A DNA stretch of 27,035 bases. Origin: JACCUZ01 sp038246575 (GTDB lineage: Bacteria; Actinomycetota; Actinomycetes; JACCUZ01). Shown here one piece after another: positions 23,601-27,035 of the stretch. Made by a program: the position numbers and the translations under genes. The notes beneath the pieces are model-generated. The model was not told where the DNA came from and did no database searches. It saw nothing but the letters and a program-made list of their open reading frames with translations. The first letter of the stretch is position 1. Each line of letters starts with the position of its first letter. The DNA is taken from contig JBBRVU010000037.1 in the NCBI GenBank assembly GCA_038246575.1, positions 1 through 27,035 on the forward strand. The letters run 5' to 3'.

Positions 23601-24681
23601 CCCACTGGTCGCACTGCTGCTCGGGTCGTTGCTGGCCGTTCTCGTGCCCGCGACGTGGGTGCCTCAGGCCCGGGCGTCGACCGCGCCGGCACCGTTGCTG
23701 CGGCTGCAGGATCCGGCGCTGCTCGAGTCCAGCGGGCTGGCCGTCTCCGCGCGACGCAACACGATCCTCTGGACTCATGCCGACGGCGGTTCGGTTGCGC
23801 AGGTGCGCGCCGTGAACCGCCGCGGCCGCACTGTTGCCGTCGTCACGCTGGACGGCATCGACCCCTTCGACCCGGAGGCGCTCGCTCCGTCGCTCCGGGC
23901 CGACGGCACCCCGCTGCTGTGGCTCGGCGACATCGGGGACAACCGGGAGGCACGCCCCGACGTGTCGGTGTTCCGCTTCGTGGAGCCGCGCAAGCTCACC
24001 GACCGGACGGTGACTGCGACGTGGTTCCGGTTCACCTACCCCGACGGCTCGCACGACGCGGAGGCACTGCTCGTCGCCCCGGGAACCGGGCGGGTGTTCA
24101 TCGCCACCAAGGGCTTCGGTGGGGCCGGGCTCTACCGCGCGCCGCGCCGGCTGGTCACCCGGGACCTGGGCACCAACCGCCTGACGCGGGTGGCCGACGT
24201 GCCTGTGCTGGTCACCGACGGCGCGTTCCTGCCCGACGGGCGGTTCGTGCTGCGCACCTACACCTCGGTGTTTCTCTACGGACGACCGGGCAACAAGCCG
24301 GGCGCGCTGGACGAGCTCGACTCCGACCCGCTCCCAGCGCAGCCCCAGGGTGAGTCGATCGCGGTGGACGGAGCCCGGCTGCTGGTGGGCAGCGAGGGCA
24401 GGAGATCGGCTGTTTACGCAGTCCCCGTGCCGGGTCCGGTGTCCAGCGCCGCGGACGATCTGTCGACCGGACCGACAGCCCGTGCCGCGCCGGGTGGCGA
24501 CCCGGTCGGGGGCGGCAACAGCGGCCTTCCGGCAGCTGTCCCGGCCTGGGCACTCGGCGCGGGCGGGGTCGCGCTGCTGCTCGCCGCGGCTGCGCTGATC
24601 GCCCGTCGCCGCCGGCGGTGGAGATCGCGGGCGGGCCCCGTCGCGACCGCGTACCGTCGATCGCGTGGTGACCACCGATGA
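23587..24681 (+). CDS. Secreted, C-terminally membrane-anchored protein (propeller-like)
   Basis: A 364-residue protein with a signal peptide (SPLVALLLGSLLAVLVPATW, cleavage probably after ARA). A repetitive beta-rich body follows, with blade-like pieces: SSGLAVSARRNTILWTHADG, TPLLWLGDIGDNR, EALLVAPGTGRVFIATKG and GESIAVDGARLLVGSEG. A Gly/Pro-rich linker, one helix (about 320-338) and a basic tail RRRRRWRSR form a C-terminal anchor; no LPxTG sortase motif is present. I do not recognise a named family. The GDIGDN and EALLV elements resemble extracellular propeller proteins. ATG 23587 overlaps the methyltransferase stop; the end overlaps the next gene by 17 bp. Confidence 0.75.
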   Translation: MPSASPLVALLLGSLLAVLVPATWVPQARASTAPAPLLRLQDPALLESSGLAVSARRNTILWTHADGGSVAQVRAVNRRGRTVAVVTLDGIDPFDPEALAPSLRADGTPLLWLGDIGDNREARPDVSVFRFVEPRKLTDRTVTATWFRFTYPDGSHDAEALLVAPGTGRVFIATKGFGGAGLYRAPRRLVTRDLGTNRLTRVADVPVLVTDGAFLPDGRFVLRTYTSVFLYGRPGNKPGALDELDSDPLPAQPQGESIAVDGARLLVGSEGRRSAVYAVPVPGPVSSAADDLSTGPTARAAPGGDPVGGGNSGLPAAVPAWALGAGGVALLLAAAALIARRRRRWRSRAGPVATAYRRSRGDHR

Positions 24682-25126
24682 GGCGACGCCTGACCCCGTC
24701 TCGGTCGGCTCGCCGCGCGCCGCCCGCCGGATCGGCATCGCCTACCTCGTCCTCTCGGTGGCGATGTTGCCGTGGATCGGCTGGCTGAGCTGGCAGCTCC
24801 CACCCGAGACGGTGGCGCACAACAACGACATCGCCTGGCCCGGGTTCGACCTGATGCTGCTCGCCGGTCTGGCGACCACCGGCATCTGGGCGCTGCGCCG
24901 CTCGCGCTACCTCACGATCGCCGCGTCGGCCACCGCGGCGCTTCTCGTCGTGGACGCGTGGTTCGACATCACCACGTCGAGCTCGGACGAGCGCTGGGTC
25001 AGCCTCGGGCTGGCCTTCATCGAGCTGCCGCTGGCCGGGCTCTGTCTGTGGCTCGCCGTGCACGCGCAGGGCATCATCGCGCGCCAGACCACGCCGTCCC
25101 GGCGTCGCCGCGTCGCTCAGCCGTAG
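24665..25126 (+). CDS. Small four-helix membrane protein, unknown function
   Basis: 153 residues with four predicted helices: IGIAYLVLSVAMLPWIGWLS, FDLMLLAGLATTGIWAL, LTIAASATAALLVVDAWFDI and LGLAFIELPLAGLCLWLAVH, with a basic tail. It resembles uncharacterised actinobacterial membrane proteins; no function can be assigned. GTG 24665 or the adjacent GTG 24668 starts it, within the end of the anchored-protein gene. It is convergent with, and overlaps by 10 bp, the MprF-like gene. Confidence 0.75.
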   Translation: MVTTDEATPDPVSVGSPRAARRIGIAYLVLSVAMLPWIGWLSWQLPPETVAHNNDIAWPGFDLMLLAGLATTGIWALRRSRYLTIAASATAALLVVDAWFDITTSSSDERWVSLGLAFIELPLAGLCLWLAVHAQGIIARQTTPSRRRRVAQP

Positions 25127-26781
25127 CGGCGGACGAGGCGCGGCCGCACCACGAATGCCTCGGCCTCGAGCGCGGCCAGTGTCACCCGGGGCAGCTCCGA
25201 GGCCCTGCGGAAGCACGCGAACCGCGGGACCCACACCGGTGCGTACTTCGCGCTGGCCCGGTAGAGCGACTCGATCTGCCACCACCGCGAGGCGAGCAGG
25301 AGCACCTGCCGCCACAGCCGCAGCACCGGCCCGGCGCCGACCCGGCCACCGCGGTCCAGGGCAGAGCGGAACACCGAGAAGTTCAACGACAGCCGCGTCA
25401 CTCCGAGTCGACCGGCGGCCTCTGCCACCGAGGTGACGAGGAACTCGACAGTCCCGTTCTCGCTGGCGCGCGACCGTCGCATCACGTCGAGGGACAGGCC
25501 GTCCGGCCCCCAGGGCACGAACGCAAGCACACCGACGACCGCGCCCGAGGCATCCCGGGCGACGGCGACCACGAGGTCAGGGTCGGCGGGGTCGGCGACC
25601 CGGCCGAGGGCCATCGAGAACCCCCGTTCCACCTGGCCGTCGCGGAAGCCCTCGACCGCCGAGCACACCTCCGCAAGCTCGTCGGCCGGCAGCTCGTGCT
25701 GGCGATGCACGGTTGCCGTGTATCCGCATCGCCGGACCCGGGAGACCGCCTGGCGCAACGTGCGTCGCGAGCGACCGTTCAAGTCGAACGAGCTCAGGTC
25801 GAGCACCGCCTCGTCGCCGATCTCCAGGCCGTCCAGGCCCGCGCGGACGTACGCCGTCGCGCCCTCCTCGCTGCAGCCCACGACACCGGGCATCCACGCG
25901 AAGGACTCGGCCTCGGCCAGCCAGGCCTGGATCGCGCCCGGCCAAGCCTCCGGGTCGCCGAGCGGGTCGCCGGCGGCGAGTGAGACGCCACCAACCACGC
26001 GATAGGCCACCGCAGCCTTTCCCGACGGTGAGAACAGAACGGACTTGTCGCGGCGAAGCGCGAAGTAGCCCAGTGAGTCGCGTGAGCCGTGTGCTGCCAG
26101 CAGGGATCGCAGCCGCGACTCGTCGGCCGGCTCGAGCCGCGCGCGTTTGCGCGCCGGCGCGAGCAGCACGAGCAGCGTCACCGCGACAGTCACGATCCCC
26201 AACGTCGTCAGCGCCACCTGGTTCGCCGACGACAGCGAGGGCGTGGCGAACGCGAGGTTCGGCGCGAAGCCGAACAGTCCGGTCAGGGTGGCCGAGAGCC
26301 GCTGCGGCCAGGTCGAGGTCGGTGCCTGCTCGGCGGTCAGCGCGAGGCCGGCGGCGAAGGACACACTGGCCATCAGCGCGAACGTGATGCCGACGCGGGA
26401 CCGGCTCGCCGGCTCGGCCCGGGCCGTGAACTCGCGACGGGCGATCAGCAGCAGCGCCAGCAATGCCACGTTGAGGGCCAGCGCAACCAGCGACGTGCGC
26501 TCGAGATGGGTGAGGATGCCGGCCGAGACGACGCCGACCATCAGCCACCAGGCCCGGCGCTTGCGGCGGCGCAGCCCGTTCGCGAGGACGAGCTGGACGC
26601 CGGCCACCGCCGCCCCGATCGAAAAGCTCACCGCGTCAGCGGCCGCATCCTCCGCGACGGAGTCGAAGTAGTGGTGCGACTGGGTGCGCACTATGCCGAT
26701 GAGGGACACGATCGCGGTGATCCGCACCACCCAGGCGAGCACCGTCGGAGCAGCAGCGCCGGAGCGTAGGCCGAGCTTCAT
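25117..26781 (-). CDS. MprF/LysX-like phosphatidylglycerol aminoacyltransferase (DUF2156)
   Basis: A 554-residue protein. The N-terminal 215 residues hold about six membrane helices. The C-terminal 330 residues form the GNAT-like transferase domain: DKSVLFSPSGKAAVAYRVVG followed by GVSLAAGDPLGDPEAW, VLDLSSFDLNGRSRRTLRQA, FSMALGRVADPADPDLVVAV, and the C-terminal block SLYRASAKYAPVWVPRF. These match the LPG synthase C-terminal domain of MprF and LysX, which transfers lysine or alanine from tRNA to phosphatidylglycerol and reduces the negative surface charge. No lysyl-tRNA synthetase domain is fused, unlike mycobacterial LysX. ATG 26781 overlaps the upstream MFS stop by 4 bp, so the two are cotranscribed. 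The aminoacyl donor is uncertain. Confidence 0.85.
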   Translation of the reverse strand: MKLGLRSGAAAPTVLAWVVRITAIVSLIGIVRTQSHHYFDSVAEDAAADAVSFSIGAAVAGVQLVLANGLRRRKRRAWWLMVGVVSAGILTHLERTSLVALALNVALLALLLIARREFTARAEPASRSRVGITFALMASVSFAAGLALTAEQAPTSTWPQRLSATLTGLFGFAPNLAFATPSLSSANQVALTTLGIVTVAVTLLVLLAPARKRARLEPADESRLRSLLAAHGSRDSLGYFALRRDKSVLFSPSGKAAVAYRVVGGVSLAAGDPLGDPEAWPGAIQAWLAEAESFAWMPGVVGCSEEGATAYVRAGLDGLEIGDEAVLDLSSFDLNGRSRRTLRQAVSRVRRCGYTATVHRQHELPADELAEVCSAVEGFRDGQVERGFSMALGRVADPADPDLVVAVARDASGAVVGVLAFVPWGPDGLSLDVMRRSRASENGTVEFLVTSVAEAAGRLGVTRLSLNFSVFRSALDRGGRVGAGPVLRLWRQVLLLASRWWQIESLYRASAKYAPVWVPRFACFRRASELPRVTLAALEAEAFVVRPRLVRRYG

Positions 26782-27035
26782 GGCTGGCTGGGTACGGCAC
26801 GGCGCGCCCGCTCAGCCGGCTGGTGCGGCGCGATGCGGATGCCGATGGCTGCAGTGAGCAGCAGGACCGGCACGACAAGAAACGCGGTGTGCAACCCGAC
26901 CTGGTCCGCGATCGCTCCGAGGCCGAACGGTCCGGCACCGGAGGCCAGGGCGGCGCCGAGGCCGACGCGGGCGCTCGCCTGGTCCGGCCGGCCCGCCGAG
27001 GCGTCGATCGCCCGGGCCAGGCCGAGCGGGAAGTA
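26778..27035 (-). CDS. MFS transporter, C-terminal end (gene continues beyond window)
   Basis: Reading leftward from the window edge, 85 residues are open to a TGA at 26780-26778. They read FPLGLARAIDASAGRPDQAS, then a helix (LGAALASGAGPFGLGAIADQ), VGLHTAFLVVPVLLLTAAIG and a basic tail. This is the last one or two helices of an MFS permease. Its stop overlaps the MprF-like start (ATGA). The substrate is unknown because the rest lies outside the window. Confidence 0.75.
   Translation of the reverse strand, partial: YFPLGLARAIDASAGRPDQASARVGLGAALASGAGPFGLGAIADQVGLHTAFLVVPVLLLTAAIGIRIAPHQPAERARRAVPSQP

Noticed and set aside
1..27035. tRNA, rRNA, transposase, phage or plasmid genes
   Set aside because: None was recognised on either strand by eye; a tRNA scan was not run.

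Overview
The window is a very GC-rich, densely packed stretch of an actinobacterial chromosome. Evidence for this is the strong G/C third-position bias, frequent GTG/TTG starts, a DUF2530 membrane protein, a mycothiol-dependent maleylpyruvate-isomerase-type protein and an ECF sigma factor paired with a small HxxxCxxC anti-sigma factor. Genus cannot be fixed from the sequence; Nocardioidaceae- or Intrasporangiaceae-like actinobacteria would fit. No rRNA, tRNA, CRISPR array, transposase or phage gene was seen.

Layout. Positions 1-4568 hold the end of a sacsin-like GHKL ATPase gene, a convergent DUF2530 gene and an AzgA-type purine permease. Positions 4569-4926 are non-coding, with a 15-bp perfect inverted repeat and an 18-bp tandem palindromic repeat in front of a CxxC peroxiredoxin-like gene (4927-5439). 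Positions 5447-12270, minus strand, form a seven-gene operon transcribed right to left: radical SAM protein, CDP-alcohol phosphatidyltransferase, YnjB-like lipoprotein, two ABC permeases, ABC ATPase, and a SelL/peroxiredoxin-like redox protein. Positions 12362-15962 carry a flavin disulfide reductase, an ECF sigma/anti-sigma pair, a TVP38 membrane protein and a DUF427 protein. Positions 16047-19998 carry a MarR/MFS pair, a mycothiol-type protein, a sarcosine-oxidase-like flavoenzyme and the remains of a thpR gene. Positions 20008-27035 carry a tiny membrane ORF, an aldo/keto reductase, a YbjJ-like MFS protein, a GSTCD-like methyltransferase, a secreted anchored protein, a small membrane protein, an MprF-like aminoacyl-phosphatidylglycerol synthase and the end of another MFS gene.

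Main discovery candidate. The last gene of the operon is interrupted by one in-frame TGA (5867-5869). It has its own Shine-Dalgarno and GTG start two bases after the ATPase stop, and it continues in the same frame on both sides of the TGA. The TGA falls in a U-L-P-C redox motif that aligns with the C-P-K-C of the peroxiredoxin-like protein next door. A 7-bp stem with a GUC loop begins 14 nt after the TGA, as expected of a bacterial SECIS element. I therefore call it a selenoprotein of the SelL-related redox family, which a standard gene caller would truncate to the fragment after the TGA. It is coupled to a transporter resembling E. coli YnjBCD/YnjF, which suggests a membrane/redox system not functionally described to my knowledge.

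Second system. GGAAT/C/G-N18-19-GTT promoters, of the thiol-stress ECF type, lie before the sigma gene, the divergent disulfide reductase and the DUF427 gene, and suggest a small local regulon.
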